Notes under the pieces: model-generated | Told to the model about the DNA's origin: nothing | Database searches by the model: none | Seen by the model: only the letters and a program-made list of their open reading frames with translations | Assembly (NCBI GenBank): GCA_943787265.1 | Contig: CALSLT010000004.1 | Span: 372,001 to 436,000 of the forward strand | Direction: 5' to 3' | Source: an uncultured Planctomycetaceae bacterium | GTDB taxonomy: Bacteria; Planctomycetota; Planctomycetia; Planctomycetales; Planctomycetaceae | Length of the DNA stretch: 64,000 nucleotides | In this document: piece by piece, positions 1-8,638 of the stretch | How positions within the stretch are numbered: the stretch's first letter is position 1 | Layout of the letters: every line of letters begins with the position of its first letter | Made by a program: the position numbers and the translations under genes

Positions 1-507
1 GAGTTGCTTGTCGATTCGGGAACCACGCTCGATATCGCCAAACAGGAATCGAAATTCGCTTACGGCATCATTCAGACAATCGGCGGCGGCCTCGGCCTGT
101 TCGCGTTTGGGCCGCTGTGTGCAAGATTCGGTCGACGGCGAGCGTTTATTGGAATGCAACTGGCGGCCTTTCTGATTGTCCCCATCACCTGCTACGGACC
201 TCAGACCTACCAGCAACTCCTCTACATTCTGCCGCTTTACGGCTTTTTGACGCTCGGCATCCACGCCGGTTACGCGATCTATTTCCCCGAGCTGTTTCCG
301 ACTCACCTGCGGGCAACCGGCACCAGCTTCTGCTTCAACGGTGGACGAATCCTTGCCGTGCCCGTGTTGTTCTTTTCCGGCTGGCTGAAAGCCGAGTCGG
401 GTATGGACTACCGACTCGCCGTTTCCTCACTGGCCGTGCTCTTCCTCGTCGGTGCGTTCGTGATGTTGTTCCTCCCTGAAACGAACAAACAGGAACTCCT
501 CGAATAG
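1..507 (+). CDS. MFS transporter, C-terminal part (5' end outside window)
   Basis: The reading frame is open from the first base, so this is the tail of a longer gene. About 168 residues remain, with roughly five hydrophobic segments. The loop FGRRRAF after the first complete helix resembles the conserved basic loops of major facilitator superfamily transporters. The stretch ELFPTHLRATGTSFCFNGGR matches the loop after a helix in the sugar/metabolite-type MFS group. The protein should be an inner-membrane secondary transporter; the substrate cannot be told from this half. It ends in a short acidic tail (LPETNKQELLE), typical of the family. The next gene is convergent. Confidence 0.8.
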   Translation, partial: ELLVDSGTTLDIAKQESKFAYGIIQTIGGGLGLFAFGPLCARFGRRRAFIGMQLAAFLIVPITCYGPQTYQQLLYILPLYGFLTLGIHAGYAIYFPELFPTHLRATGTSFCFNGGRILAVPVLFFSGWLKAESGMDYRLAVSSLAVLFLVGAFVMLFLPETNKQELLE

Positions 508-625
508 TTCGAGAAGTCCCTGTCCGTCGCGTGGGGAACCAGCCATGTGGCATGGCTGAAGACTCAGCATCGAGTAGTTGGTGTCGGTCCGATGCCGAGC
601 TTTGCGTTCGTGCTACAACCGTGGA

Positions 626-3600
626 TTACTGACGCCGGTAACTCAACCATGCTTCGTCAGCCAGCAGTGAACACACCGCCTCAGCGTCGACACCCTCCGA
701 CTCGGTGCTGAACGAAGCAACTTCAGTTGCTGATGACTGCTCAGCATCGATGTCAGGATTCGATGAGTTCGCAACTTCGGTTGCGGTGCCTTGCGATTCG
801 ATCAGCACTCCATCCGGACGACGGACGGAGTTGCCCGTTGACTGAAACGTGAGCAGACTGTCTCTGCCTGGCAAATCGCTGGATGCCGCGCTGGTAACCG
901 GGAACGATTCGAGTCCTTCCTGAGCAGCGGCGTTCGAGTCTCCCGTTAATCCCGTTGCAGCCGCCGTCCCGGAGAATGCGCTTGGCGGCGGCGGATCGGC
1001 AATGCCTTGAGGGTTCGTATTTCCGGCTGCGAGGGCGAACGTTGCGTCAGCCGTCAGCGTTCCGGAAGTCTGATTGGCCGCACCCGAGTATTGGTAAACC
1101 GAATCGGAAGCGTTATCGACAATCCAGATGTTGCTGACGTTGGCCGGGTCGATGGCGATGCCGGTTGGCGATGTGTTACCGCCGGCAATCGTCCAGTAGC
1201 CCTGCAGAGTTCCGTCCATCGAGTACTTAAAGACTTTGTCTTTGTTCGCCGCCTGGACGGTCCAGATCGAGGAACCGTCAGTGACGATCCCCTTGGCATT
1301 TCGATTCTTACGATTCACGGCGAACGATGAATCTGCAGACTGCGAACCGCTAAGCCGACTCGCGGCCCCGGAATAGTGAAACACCTTGTCGAGTTTGTTA
1401 TCGACAATCCAGATATCCGTACCGTCAGTCGTGATGCCCTGCGGTTTGCTAAATCCGCTCGCCTGCCACGAACCAATCTGCGTCCCGGATTCTGCGTCGT
1501 AGACATAGACCGTCTTGTTCGCATCAACGACCCAGTAAGTCGTGCCAGAAATGTCAGCCGCGACGCCTCGTGACTTTGGATTGTTCAGCGAAGTCGAAGC
1601 CAAAGCTCCACCATCCGCTCCGTAGCGGAATGCCGAATCGCTGGTGATGTCGACCACGTAGAATTTGGTCGGCGGCACTTCTTCAACATCGGTCAATGAG
1701 ATGGTGACTGGAGCCGAAGCCGTGAGCCCTCCCGAATCCGTTACCGTCACGGTGAGGTCAAACTGTGGAGTCGTTTCGTAGTCCAGCATGGCCGGATTGA
1801 TCACGATGATCTCGCCGGTTACCGAGTGAATACCGAAACTGTTTCCGATATTGCCAGCAGTGATTGTGAAGTGAGCCGAATCAAAGGCGTCGACATCAGA
1901 AGTTGCCACCGTACCAGCGCTCGTTCCGATTCCGGAATTCTCTGGAACCGAGAAAGCTGCGGAGTCGACGGTCGGCGATTCATTAACGTCAGTCTGCAGG
2001 ACGACGACGTTCGTCGACGCCACGAGTCCTCCCGAGTCTGTCGCCGTTACGGTGAGATTAAACTGCGGAGTCGTTTCGAAGTCGAGCACAGCTGGATTGA
2101 TCACGATGATCTCGCCGGTGACGGAGTGGATCCCGAAACCGTTGCCGATATTTCCTGCAGTAATTGCAAAGCTGACCGTGTCGCCGGCATCAACGTCTGA
2201 AGCTGTCACCGTGCCAACGCTCGTTCCAATTCCGGAGTTTTCAGGAATCGAAAAAGTAGCAGAGTCGATAGTTGGCGCTTCGTTAATGTCGGTTATTGAA
2301 ACGATGACATCTGCTGAAGCCGACAGTCCTCCCGTATCCGTCGCGGTGACGGTCAGATTGAACGGCGAGGTTGACTCATGATCGAGCAGGGCAGGATTGA
2401 TCACGATGATTTCGCCAGTCACCGAGTGAATGCCGAATGTGTTGCCGACATTTCCAGCAGCAATCGAGAAATGGATCGAGTCGCCGGTGTCGACGTCGGA
2501 AGCCGTCACGATGCCGGCGCTGGTGCCGATCCCCGAGTTTTCAGGAATCGCGAAGGTGGCGGAATCAATATTTGGTGCTTCGTTAACGTCGGTCAGGTTG
2601 AGAGTGATCGTCGCCGAGTCGGACAGCCCTTCATTGTCCGAAACCGTAACGTCGACCTGACGCGACGTCGTTACTTCGTAGTCGAGCAACGACGTATCGG
2701 CGATTGTCAGTTCCCCGGTCGCGGCGTTGATGGCAAAGGCTCCGTCGCCGTTTCCAGCAGCGATTGAATACGTCAACATATCACCCGCATCGGGATCGTT
2801 GGCGACGACCGTTCCAATCGACGTTCCATCTGGCTGATTTTCGTCGAATGAAAAGCTTGTAGAATTAATGGTGGGCGCAGAGTTTGAGTCCGGAACAAAT
2901 GGTTCAGTGAATGAGACGAAAACTCGACCGGCGTAGTAGGCGTTCAACGGGAGCGACGTGACTGATGACAAACTCGTATCTGTCAGAAGTACGAAGCCGT
3001 CTCCCGATGACGATCCAACGGCGATTTTTCCGTCAGCACGAATATCGATATCGGCAAGGTTGTTCACAGGTGCGGCAACACTGTTGAGCAGTCCGCCATC
3101 AGAGTCGTAGTGTCGGATTTCGCCGCCCCAGGTTGCTGCGAAGAGCGAACCGTCCTCGTCGACAGCGATGCCTCGGTGATCGGTAAAGTCGAGTTGGAAG
3201 GTTCGCACCTGTTCCAGAGACTGTGGATCGAAAACCTGAATTCGATATCCCGGGCTGTTTTCCTGAAGTCCGTAAAGCAGACCGTCGAGTCCAATAGTCA
3301 GATCCTGAAAACCTGTGGTTTCTGAGAATCGGACAGCAGATACCGAGTCATGGTCGTAACGAACGATGCCTTTGGCTGTCCCTCCGCCACCCGTCTGCAT
3401 GTCCGACAGAAATGTGAAGTTGCCATACGTCGCGATGCCTCCGTAGGTGCCGTTGTTGGCTGTGCTCAGTTCAGAAATCGATACAAATTCGATGTTCAAC
3501 GACTCCGGATCGAGCGAGGTCAACGTCGGCGTGAACGTCCCGTTGTACATGCGGATGTTGCCGTCAGGAGCGACGATGACGTCGCGCAGCGATTCGGTCA

Positions 3601-3901
3601 CCGGGTGAGCTGCCCCACCGGCATCGTATGGTATGTCAAAGGTCTGCACGGCACTTCCACTGGTGGTGTACTCGGTGACCGCGAAGTCTCCCTGCCCCGG
3701 CGAGTAGCTGACGAGCAGGTTTGCGGGATCGAGTGCTGTCAGCAGCGTTCGCAATTCCAATTGTTCGGCCGCTGCAGCGGCCGTGCCTCGCTGCTGCGAT
3801 TTTCGGGACGAGCGTCGGGACTGCCCGAGTCTTGCCATGAAGTCGGTCGAACAAAACTGCTGAAGCGGATTCCAAGCTTTTGATTTGCGGCGGCTGGTCA
3901 T
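626..3901 (-). CDS. Large extracellular cadherin-repeat / beta-propeller protein
   Basis: A 1091-residue, probably secreted or surface protein. The N terminus is basic and Ser/Arg-rich with no classical signal peptide. It carries LELRTLLTAL at about residues 48-57, the short motif known from giant planctomycete extracellular proteins (Planc_extracel type). Residues about 58-340 form WD/NHL-like repeats (GIAVDEDGSLFAA and similar). Residues about 340-744 hold four cadherin-type domains with calcium-binding DxNE and DxD motifs (LTDVNEAP, SDVDTGD), followed by a second propeller-like region at about 745-975 (repeats of GI-x-TDG-x-x-IW-V-D). The C-terminal 115 residues are Ser/Thr/Glu-rich and low in complexity. 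A role in adhesion or matrix formation is inferred. It stands alone and converges with the MFS gene. Confidence 0.8.
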   Translation of the reverse strand: MTSRRKSKAWNPLQQFCSTDFMARLGQSRRSSRKSQQRGTAAAAAEQLELRTLLTALDPANLLVSYSPGQGDFAVTEYTTSGSAVQTFDIPYDAGGAAHPVTESLRDVIVAPDGNIRMYNGTFTPTLTSLDPESLNIEFVSISELSTANNGTYGGIATYGNFTFLSDMQTGGGGTAKGIVRYDHDSVSAVRFSETTGFQDLTIGLDGLLYGLQENSPGYRIQVFDPQSLEQVRTFQLDFTDHRGIAVDEDGSLFAATWGGEIRHYDSDGGLLNSVAAPVNNLADIDIRADGKIAVGSSSGDGFVLLTDTSLSSVTSLPLNAYYAGRVFVSFTEPFVPDSNSAPTINSTSFSFDENQPDGTSIGTVVANDPDAGDMLTYSIAAGNGDGAFAINAATGELTIADTSLLDYEVTTSRQVDVTVSDNEGLSDSATITLNLTDVNEAPNIDSATFAIPENSGIGTSAGIVTASDVDTGDSIHFSIAAGNVGNTFGIHSVTGEIIVINPALLDHESTSPFNLTVTATDTGGLSASADVIVSITDINEAPTIDSATFSIPENSGIGTSVGTVTASDVDAGDTVSFAITAGNIGNGFGIHSVTGEIIVINPAVLDFETTPQFNLTVTATDSGGLVASTNVVVLQTDVNESPTVDSAAFSVPENSGIGTSAGTVATSDVDAFDSAHFTITAGNIGNSFGIHSVTGEIIVINPAMLDYETTPQFDLTVTVTDSGGLTASAPVTISLTDVEEVPPTKFYVVDITSDSAFRYGADGGALASTSLNNPKSRGVAADISGTTYWVVDANKTVYVYDAESGTQIGSWQASGFSKPQGITTDGTDIWIVDNKLDKVFHYSGAASRLSGSQSADSSFAVNRKNRNAKGIVTDGSSIWTVQAANKDKVFKYSMDGTLQGYWTIAGGNTSPTGIAIDPANVSNIWIVDNASDSVYQYSGAANQTSGTLTADATFALAAGNTNPQGIADPPPPSAFSGTAAATGLTGDSNAAAQEGLESFPVTSAASSDLPGRDSLLTFQSTGNSVRRPDGVLIESQGTATEVANSSNPDIDAEQSSATEVASFSTESEGVDAEAVCSLLADEAWLSYRRQ
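1681..2880 (-). repeat. Tandem 300-bp repeat encoding cadherin domains
   Basis: The four cadherin domains lie in an array with a period of exactly 300 bp (100 codons). The same stretch (tcacgatgat-tcgcc-gt) recurs at 1801, 2101 and 2401, with a more diverged copy at 2701. The three nearest copies are similar enough to suggest fairly recent tandem duplication, while the 2701 copy, encoding the first domain, is older. Unequal crossover here could change the domain number. Confidence 0.85.
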
Positions 3902-4187
3902 TCGGGCCCTCGGTTTGAAGATGCAAGGTTGCGAGACGGAGTACTGGAAACTCCGCGAACTCTTTTCAGTCGGTTCAGGAAACCAACTTGTTCAGACAGG
4001 AATGTGCGCCATAAATCGAGGTTGAATCTGCCAGAATCACTTGAGCCGTTGTGAAATCGCGTGTTTACCAACGCGCAGCCAGAGGACGCTCAGGACACTA
4101 TTCGAATGACAGATTTCTACGACCTGCCAAACCTGCATCGCGACGCTTGCCCGTGCGAAATGGTATTGGGGAAGTCAACGATGCTGA

Positions 4188-4802
4188 CTACTCGCTCTGC
4201 GATGAGCTGACATGGTCTACTTCGGTGAAGAACTCACTGGACTTCGCAGCGGGATCGTCGGTTCCCCAGTCGATCTGCTTCCCCGTTCGTTCCACTCGCG
4301 GAACGTGTTTCGAGCAATGGATGTAAGCTTCCTCGATTGTCACAACGACCCACCGTTCGACTGTCGCGACGACTGGCGGATTATTCTGCTCGATGTATTG
4401 GGTTAGAATTTCCGGAGCCTCCGAATTTGAAAAGCTCTGTGCTTCGCCGTTCACGTGCAGCCCGACCGTTGTATCGAACATGTCGAGAAACACGAGTCCC
4501 ACATGTGGATTCTCAAGGATGTTCCCGAGGCTCGCGTAAACGCCGTTCCCTCGGTACTCCGGCCAGGCCAGAGTTGCTTCGTCCAGCACAAGCACGAAGC
4601 CAGCATTCCCAAACCGCGGCGAGCAATCGCAATTCCCGCTCCCATCCGCCGTCGCCACAAAAACCATTTCCTGACGACGAATCAGCGAAGCCATCTTCTC
4701 CGTCAGCGAACTCCGCATCTGCCGATCATAAAACTGACAAGCCCGCTCCGACGAACCCATTTCAGTTTGCAGCAGTCGCTCGCCAGCTTCAGCGTCTATC
4801 AT
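4188..4802 (-). CDS. Pyridoxamine 5'-phosphate oxidase-family FMN-binding protein
   Basis: A 204-residue protein that fits the PNPOx-like split-barrel flavin fold. The N-terminal helix QTEMGSSERACQFYDRQM and the following RRQEMVFVATADGSGNCDCS match a subgroup of FMN-dependent oxidoreductases usually annotated as pyridoxamine 5'-phosphate oxidase family. WPEYRGNGVYASLGNILENP is the typical flavin phosphate-binding strand-turn-helix. It probably binds FMN as a dimer in the cytoplasm and reduces an unknown substrate; it is not expected to be true PdxH. Its ATG overlaps the stop of the upstream small ORF (ATGA), so the two may be translationally coupled. The start is followed by a family-like N terminus, which supports it. 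Confidence 0.8.
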   Translation of the reverse strand: MIDAEAGERLLQTEMGSSERACQFYDRQMRSSLTEKMASLIRRQEMVFVATADGSGNCDCSPRFGNAGFVLVLDEATLAWPEYRGNGVYASLGNILENPHVGLVFLDMFDTTVGLHVNGEAQSFSNSEAPEILTQYIEQNNPPVVATVERWVVVTIEEAYIHCSKHVPRVERTGKQIDWGTDDPAAKSSEFFTEVDHVSSSQSE

Positions 4803-5134
4803 CTTGATTCTTTGACTTCAGTCTTCCGCTTATCATCAACGGAAGCTTCCCACTGCGCCGCGTTCATTTCGCAAAGACGCTCGTGAACTCTTTCCAATTC
4901 CGCTTCGTCAGGATGGTCAAGAGTGACATAGTTAATTGCAGAGGTTGAGTTCTTCCACCCATGCGATGTTTTTCGAGACATTTCCTGCGTCAATTGAACA
5001 GGCCGCCGGAATTTGCCGTTCTCCTCGTTCGGTCTACTTAAGTGAATTTCAAACCAATTACGAACTTGTTTGATGCCTCCGACGATTATCGGTTTTGGGA
5101 TGTGAGAGAGAGTAATATCGTCAGTCCAGGACAA
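4799..5134 (-). CDS. Small hypothetical ORF, probably 5'-truncated by an IS remnant
   Basis: An ORF of up to 111 residues that I do not recognise. It is charged and rich in Glu, Lys and Arg toward the C terminus, with no signal peptide or membrane segment. The only start that gives the full length is a TTG at 5134, inside the decayed transposase sequence, so the native 5' end was probably lost when the IS fragment arrived or decayed. The ATGA overlap with the downstream FMN-protein gene argues that the 3' part was a real gene. It may now be non-functional. Confidence 0.4.
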   Translation of the reverse strand: MSWTDDITLSHIPKPIIVGGIKQVRNWFEIHLSRPNEENGKFRRPVQLTQEMSRKTSHGWKNSTSAINYVTLDHPDEAELERVHERLCEMNAAQWEASVDDKRKTEVKESR

Positions 5135-5585
5135 CAGCCAGATAAACCCAGCCGGTTGCCGTCGGCAGATACGTGATATCGGTCACCCACTTTCTGTTCG
5201 GAGCACCTGCTTTGAAGGACTGATTCAGAACGTTTGGTGCCGCCATCTTTGAAGGATCAGAAACCGTTGTCGTTGGCGAAAATTTCTTTGAGACTTTGCT
5301 TTTCAGTCCCATTTCCCGCATCGCCGCTGCGACTGTGTTGCGACAGACTGTTTCCAGAGAGTCATCTTCCTTGAGTCGATCAGCGATTTTGTAACTGCCA
5401 TAAATCCCGTGCGACTCGTCGTAGACCTGCTTAATTGAAGTGCGGATTCGAGCCGACCGTTGAGCCCTCAAGCCGGGCCCGGCCTTCAGCCACCTGTAGA
5501 ATCCACTCGAGCTGACATTGAGAGTTCGACACATCGACGTCACTGAAAACGAGTCACGATGCTGCTTGATCCATGCGTATTTCAT
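5121..5585 (-). pseudogene. IS3-family transposase OrfB, truncated
   Basis: The frame begins with MKYAWIKQHRDSFSV, followed by the LNVSSSGFYRWL helix-turn-helix-like region, which is typical of OrfB in IS3 elements. The HTH_21 segment (RIRTSIKQVYDESHGIYGSYKI) and the start of the integrase core (KWVTDITYLPT) follow. The first DDE aspartate is in WVTDITY and the second is the final residue of the frame (LAVVLD), immediately before a TGA. The third catalytic residue (Glu) and the rest of the RNase-H fold are gone, so it cannot be active. The ATG overlaps the end of the orfA frame (ATGA), as in intact elements. Confidence 0.8.
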
Positions 5586-5614
5586 TGTGACTCCCTCGCG
5601 AAATACGCTGTGGC

Positions 5615-5621
5615 TTTTTTT
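5615..5621 (-). other. A7 slippery site (IS3 programmed -1 frameshift window)
   Basis: Seven adenines followed by G on the minus strand lie 30 nt upstream of the orfB ATG. Read as A-AAA-AAA-G, a -1 slip moves ribosomes from the orfA frame into the orfB frame, as in intact IS3-family elements. Here the upstream orfA is missing, so it is a relic. The stop codon of the SUKH lipoprotein (TAA) falls on this tract. Confidence 0.6.
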
Positions 5622-6462
5622 AGAAACCATCGTCACGAACTTGGAGTAGCAAAACTTCATTATCCGATTCGAATAGCTTCGTTGCATTCTTCGGAAATTC
5701 TTCGCTCCCTGGGAAATCTGCGATGAGCGGAACGTTACTTGGACATCGAACGGCGGATGCCGACGTTACAAGAGAGACGTGTTTGAAATACTCAAGGAGC
5801 GTGACGTCTTTTGGAATTACTTCACCCAGTTCATTGTCAAACCGGATCATCATTGGCTCACCGTTGGAGTTAAGCGCATGATAATCCAAGGCAATATAGT
5901 CGTGCCCCCAGTTGTACCCTCCAATGATCAGCATCTTGTCGAGCCCCTCTTCCAGGACCACGTCCGGAATATCGCCTGCTTCAATAATTCCCATCTCGAT
6001 AGCCAGGTCGCAGATCGTACGAAAACGCTCGAAACCTTCCTTCTGGATTGGCCAGTATTCGAAAGATCTCTGATACTCGGTGTCGCCGCCATTCTGTACT
6101 CGATACAGCTTCTTCAAAATCGGCGGCAGTTGAACCCCGAATCGCGATTCCACGCCAGCAATCAGTTCTTCAGTTACAGGCGTTTTAGAACCACTACCTT
6201 TAATCCAGAAGGTGTTGACGTCGAACGTAACGACTGGTTCCTCTGCAGCCATTTCAGACGATCCTTTCTGATGGCCAGTTGCGCCGTGACCAATAGTCAT
6301 GGCATTCTGTCGCTGTTTGTTTTCTGCAGAATCTTTCTGTTCTGTCAGCGTAATTGTCTCGTCGTTTGTTGAGACGGGCTCGGACGTTCCGCATCCTGCG
6401 ACGAAAGTCGTAGCGACAACCAGTGAGTACCAGACATGACAATTGAGAACGCGAATTCGCAT
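5620..6462 (-). CDS. Lipoprotein with SMI1/KNR4 (SUKH) domain
   Basis: A 280-residue protein. The N terminus is a lipoprotein signal (hydrophobic VVATTFVAGC, lipobox cysteine at about residue 24), so it should be exported and lipid-anchored. A polar linker of about 70 residues precedes a SUKH-type domain at about 95-235: VTEELIAGVESRFGVQLPP, the LYRVQNGG turn, and GHDYIALDY. SUKH proteins are often immunity proteins against contact-delivered toxins, but many are household regulators, and no toxin gene is adjacent. The last residues (about EVLLLQVRDDGF) end on the border of the IS fragment, so the native C terminus may have been changed by the insertion. The start has a good signal peptide directly after it. 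Confidence 0.7.
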   Translation of the reverse strand: MRIRVLNCHVWYSLVVATTFVAGCGTSEPVSTNDETITLTEQKDSAENKQRQNAMTIGHGATGHQKGSSEMAAEEPVVTFDVNTFWIKGSGSKTPVTEELIAGVESRFGVQLPPILKKLYRVQNGGDTEYQRSFEYWPIQKEGFERFRTICDLAIEMGIIEAGDIPDVVLEEGLDKMLIIGGYNWGHDYIALDYHALNSNGEPMMIRFDNELGEVIPKDVTLLEYFKHVSLVTSASAVRCPSNVPLIADFPGSEEFPKNATKLFESDNEVLLLQVRDDGF

Positions 6463-6546
6463 GAATGACCTGCTCTATCGCGGACTGAAAAATGGACGGA
6501 AATCCTCACAAGCATTGATCGTTGACACGATGATCCGTTTCTCCCC

Positions 6547-8196
6547 CTACTTCGCCGAATCCAGCCACGGGAGTGGTTCGCCGGCTTTGGGGAGGGCGAC
6601 GAGGTCGATTCCGGTGACGGCGGCGTTGGCGAGGATCTCGGCGGCGGCTTCTTCGGAGGGGACGCTGTCGAGATTCAGGACGGCGAGAGCGTCTCCACCG
6701 TTGTCGGCTCGGCCGAGAGACATGTGTGAGATATTCACTCCGTGGTTGCCGCAGACGGTTCCGATGAAACCGATCAATCCCGGTTTGTCTTCGTGGCGGA
6801 AGATCAGAAGCTGGCCGTCCAGGTAAGCGTCCAGGTGGAAGCCGTCCAGCCGGACCAGTCGCAGGAATCGGTCGCCGAAGATCGTTCCCGAAACGCTGAA
6901 CTCGCCGTTGTCGGTGACCAGCGTTGTGTTCACGACTGAAGTGAAGTCGCCGCCGTCTCGTGAAGAGGACTCGGTAATCTGGATGCCTCGTTCACGTGCG
7001 ATGGATTCAGCGTTGATGATGTTGGCAGGTTCTTCCGCGCCTGAGCTGAGCAGTCCGGCAACGAAGGCTGACGTGATCAGTCGAGTCTTCTTTTCCGAGA
7101 CTTCGCCTCGGTAAGTAATCTTCGCTTCCTGAATTCCGGCTGACTTAAATCGTTGCTTCAAGAGTTGAGTCTGAAGCAGACCGAGGCGGTATCCCAGGTC
7201 GAGGTACGCTTTGGATTCCTGGAGTTCGGTGCCGGAAATCGGAGCCATGTTGATGGCATGTCGAACTTCGTTATTGACCAGGAACGCGGTGATGATGTCA
7301 GCCGCTTCGACGGCGACGGCCTCCTGAGCTTCTTCCGTTGACGCACCCAGATGAGGCGTCGTGATGATGTTGTCGACGCCTCGGATGGGGTCGTCAGCCG
7401 GAGGCGGTTCCTGCGGATAAACGTCCAGTCCGGCTCCGGCGATCGTTCCGTTCTTCACGGCTTCGACGAGATCGGCTTCGTCGATAATCCCGCCGCGAGC
7501 GCAATTGATGATGCGCGTTCCCGGTCGCATTTTCTTCATGCGTTCGGCGTTGATCAGCCCTTTGGTTTCGGGAGTCAACGGCGTATGGACGGAGATGTAG
7601 TCGCACTTGTCGATGACGTCGTCGACTTCGCGGAAAAGCTCGATGCCGAATTCTCTCGCGCGTTCTTCGGAGAGAAACGGGTCGTAGCCGATGACTTTCA
7701 TTTCGAAGGCCAGCGCCCGCTTGGCCAGCGTCAGGCCAATTCTTCCAAGGCCGATGACGGCGAGAGTCTTGCCGGCAAGTTGCGAGCCCGTGAACTTCTT
7801 GCGGTCCCAGCCGCCGGACTTCATTGTCGCTGCGGCCTGAGGAATGTTCCTCGACAAGGAAGCCATCAGAGCGAATGCGAGTTCCGCGGTGCTGGTCGTG
7901 TTTCCGGCCGGCGTGTTCATCACGATGATGCCCTCGCGAGTCGCCGCGTCGAGATCGACGTTGTCGACTCCGACACCCGCTCGAACGATGACTTTCAGGC
8001 GTGGCTGACCGGCCAGTACTTCAGCCGTCAGCTTGGTCGCGCTGCGGATGATGACGCCTTCGACGTCCTGCAGTTGCTCGCGAACGTTTTCCGGAGAGCC
8101 CATCACGATTTCCAGCTCCGATGATTCCCGCAGAATCGCCAGGCCGGCTTCGGACAGATTATCGGTGATGAGAACGCGGATTTTAGAATCGCTCAT
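6547..8196 (-). CDS. serA: D-3-phosphoglycerate dehydrogenase
   Basis: Catalyses the first step of serine biosynthesis, NAD-dependent oxidation of 3-phosphoglycerate to 3-phosphohydroxypyruvate, in the cytoplasm. The 549-residue length fits the long form with catalytic, intervening (ASB) and C-terminal ACT domains. Visible motifs: NAD-binding GKTLAVIGLGRIG at about residue 145, the catalytic Arg in INCARGGIIDE, and the catalytic His in TPHLGAST. The ACT domain (HEDKPGLIGFIGTVCGNHGVNI) near residue 470 is the probable serine-sensing site. The ATG at 8196 is followed directly by the family N terminus (KIRVLITDNLSEAGL). It is monocistronic and divergent from the RTX gene. Confidence 0.95.
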   Translation of the reverse strand: MSDSKIRVLITDNLSEAGLAILRESSELEIVMGSPENVREQLQDVEGVIIRSATKLTAEVLAGQPRLKVIVRAGVGVDNVDLDAATREGIIVMNTPAGNTTSTAELAFALMASLSRNIPQAAATMKSGGWDRKKFTGSQLAGKTLAVIGLGRIGLTLAKRALAFEMKVIGYDPFLSEERAREFGIELFREVDDVIDKCDYISVHTPLTPETKGLINAERMKKMRPGTRIINCARGGIIDEADLVEAVKNGTIAGAGLDVYPQEPPPADDPIRGVDNIITTPHLGASTEEAQEAVAVEAADIITAFLVNNEVRHAINMAPISGTELQESKAYLDLGYRLGLLQTQLLKQRFKSAGIQEAKITYRGEVSEKKTRLITSAFVAGLLSSGAEEPANIINAESIARERGIQITESSSRDGGDFTSVVNTTLVTDNGEFSVSGTIFGDRFLRLVRLDGFHLDAYLDGQLLIFRHEDKPGLIGFIGTVCGNHGVNISHMSLGRADNGGDALAVLNLDSVPSEEAAAEILANAAVTGIDLVALPKAGEPLPWLDSAK

Positions 8197-8638
8197 GGTG
8201 CTGAAAACTGCTGGGCTAATGGATTAAATGAGTGAACATTGGGACAAGCAAAACTCGCAATTTGCCCCTCAATCGTCCTTGGCGAGTCATAGTCGCAGCG
8301 TCCGACGAACAAAAGGGACAGGCACACGTTTCGGCCGAAAATGGGCGAGCAGACCGTCTGCGTGACGAAATTCCTGACGCGCGGCAACGCAATGCGGTTC
8401 GGACAGCTTCAAACCCAGCAAGAAGTTCTCACAATCAGCCGCAGGTGGCCGGACGATCGCTCAGAATTCTTTAGGCCAATTTAACACACAACAAATGTGG
8501 CTAATTTTTGACAAATAAAATGTCGATAGGTAAGTATCCCGCACTGTAATTCCCGTCTGATTCGCATTGCGAAATCGATTGGCATGTTCGGGCCCCAATC
8601 TGACACACTGTTGTGCAGTGCGTCTAAGAACGCGATCA
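8197..8638. other. Divergent intergenic region, serA / RTX gene
   Basis: About 440 bp between two divergent genes. ORFs in it are short and have no recognisable products. An AT-rich patch at about 8480-8530 includes a perfect TTGACA box pointing to the RTX gene. The rest shows nothing I can identify; serA promoter elements should lie near its left end but no clear -35/-10 pair stands out. Confidence 0.5.
8508..8537 (+). promoter_or_regulatory. Candidate promoter of the RTX-repeat gene
   Basis: TTGACA at 8508-8513 is a perfect sigma-70-type -35 box. About 17-18 nt later TAAGTAT (8531-8537) is a weak -10 match. It lies roughly 100 bp upstream of the chosen ATG within an AT-rich patch. The weak -10 keeps confidence low. 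Confidence 0.35.

Larger units (their letters stand above)
5121..5624 (-). mobile_element. Decayed IS3-family insertion sequence fragment
   Basis: About 500 bp of an IS3-family element remain. On the minus strand the sequence starts with the last codons of orfA (frame reading LKKATAYFARESQ then stop), passes the frameshift window and runs through the first 154 codons of orfB. Both ends are missing: most of orfA is replaced by the SUKH lipoprotein gene, and orfB stops right at the second catalytic aspartate. No terminal inverted repeats or target-site duplication can be seen. Confidence 0.75.

Noticed and set aside
1681..2880. Tandem 300-bp repeat as a mobile element or satellite
   Set aside because: It is in frame through the cadherin domains and fits protein-domain duplication.
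4051..4326. 91-codon plus-strand ORF in the 3.9-4.2 kb gap
   Set aside because: Overlaps the 3' end of the FMN-protein gene on the other strand and has no recognisable features.
7351..8124. 257-codon plus-strand ORF within serA
   Set aside because: Antisense to serA with no family similarity; rich in Asp and Arg as expected for a shadow frame.
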